In this document: piece by piece, positions 5,993 to 6,417 of the stretch | Layout: every line of letters starts with the position of its first letter | How positions within the stretch are numbered: position 1 is the stretch's first letter | Origin: Gammaproteobacteria bacterium | GTDB taxonomy: Bacteria; Pseudomonadota; Gammaproteobacteria; SZUA-140 | Reading direction: 5' to 3' | Length of the DNA stretch: 6,417 bases | NCBI GenBank assembly: GCA_026982145.1 | Contig: JALSHQ010000026.1 | Span: forward strand, 1 to 6,417 | The notes under the pieces: generated by a model | The model's database searches: none | Told to the model about the DNA's origin: nothing | What the model saw: the letters and a program-made list of their open reading frames with translations, nothing else | Program-made: the position numbers and the translations under genes

Positions 5993-6417
5993 CAGCCACC
6001 TCGATTTCACTGGTTTCAAGGATGCGCCACACCAGCTCATCAAAAGTGAGGCCGGCCGCCTCTGCCGCCATCGGCACTAGGCTGTGGTTGGTCATGCCCG
6101 GCACCGTGTTCACCTCGATTAACCACGCCTTCCCCTGAGCGTCACAGATCAAATCAACCCGTCCCCAGCCACGGCAACCCACCGCATCAAAAGCGCTCAA
6201 CGCAAGCTGTTGCAGAGTGGTTTCTTGTGCTCCAGCAAGCCCACATGGGCAGAGGTAACCTGTTTCGCTCGATTGATACTTCGCTTCATAATCATAAAAT
6301 TCTCGTGGCGTTTCGACGCGAATCAAAGGCAACGCTTCACCCTGTAATATCGCAACGGTATATTCCGCACCCTCAACCCAACGCTCTGCCAACACCACCG
6401 CCCCCCCGCTGGCCGCC
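5982..6417 (-). CDS. ddlB: D-alanine--D-alanine ligase, C-terminal part (5' end beyond the right edge)
   Basis: 144 residues are visible, and the frame is open to the edge at 6417; about the first half of a roughly 300-residue enzyme is missing. DdlB joins two D-alanines with ATP to make the dipeptide that MurF adds to the peptidoglycan precursor, in the cytoplasm. The fragment covers the C-terminal ATP-grasp region: ERW-x-E-G-x-E-Y-T-V-A-I-L, the FYDYEAKY segment, then GWGRVD and IEVNTVPGMTNHSLVP. The magnesium ligands expected from the family are D88, E101 and N103 of the fragment, and the substrate-contacting serine is S112; all are present. The PGMT-HSL motif and the position directly before ftsQ mark the DdlB type of dcw clusters. 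The N-terminal substrate-binding part cannot be checked. Confidence 0.96.
   Translation of the reverse strand, partial: AASGGAVVLAERWVEGAEYTVAILQGEALPLIRVETPREFYDYEAKYQSSETGYLCPCGLAGAQETTLQQLALSAFDAVGCRGWGRVDLICDAQGKAWLIEVNTVPGMTNHSLVPMAAEAAGLTFDELVWRILETSEIEVADGE
5999..6002 (-). promoter_or_regulatory. Shine-Dalgarno site deciding the ftsQ start
   Basis: GAGG lies within the 3' end of ddlB, 6 nt before the ATG at 5992. The site selects this start (MANKGSE...) over the longer reading frame that continues into ddlB. Confidence 0.6.

Overview
The window is the distal end of a division and cell wall (dcw) cluster from a gammaproteobacterium, followed by the start of secA. Every gene except one is read from the minus strand. 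In transcription order from the right edge they are ddlB (3' part only), ftsQ, ftsA, ftsZ, lpxC, [dciA, on the plus strand], a membrane-anchored M23 peptidase and secA (first 21 codons only). The ddlB-ftsQ-ftsA-ftsZ-lpxC order and the protein sequences are gammaproteobacterial. The DciA/M23 pair between lpxC and secA is the arrangement I recall from Pseudomonas-type genomes. The enteric lpxC-secM-secA order is not present. Base composition is moderate, with no obvious compositional islands, and I see no mobile element, tRNA, rRNA or CRISPR array. I cannot name the genus from sequence alone.

Right part (about 3880-6417): ddlB, ftsQ and ftsA are tightly packed. ddlB and ftsQ overlap by 11 bp. 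The ftsQ stop overlaps a possible upstream ATG of ftsA, and the better-supported ftsA start lies 44 bp further on. ftsA and ftsZ are 55 bp apart, with a good Shine-Dalgarno before ftsZ. DdlB makes D-Ala-D-Ala for peptidoglycan precursors, FtsQ is the divisome scaffold in the inner membrane, and FtsA tethers FtsZ polymers to the membrane at midcell.

Middle (about 1587-3877): ftsZ is followed by a 206-bp gap and then lpxC, the committed step of lipid A synthesis. The gap has several small, mutually exclusive inverted repeats and one marginal 32-codon ORF. It is the least explained stretch of the window. lpxC converges on dciA with only 18 bp between their stop codons, and a two-part hairpin spans that junction.

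Left part (1-1586): dciA (replicative helicase loader, DUF721) and the M23 peptidase gene diverge from a 51-bp spacer. The peptidase gene is followed by a 97-bp leader and secA, with no secM-like ORF. Overall this is a conserved housekeeping region combining wall precursor synthesis, Z-ring assembly, lipid A synthesis, helicase loading and protein export. I found no strong sign of a previously undescribed system. The points worth a second look are the non-coding leaders and the choice of ftsA start.
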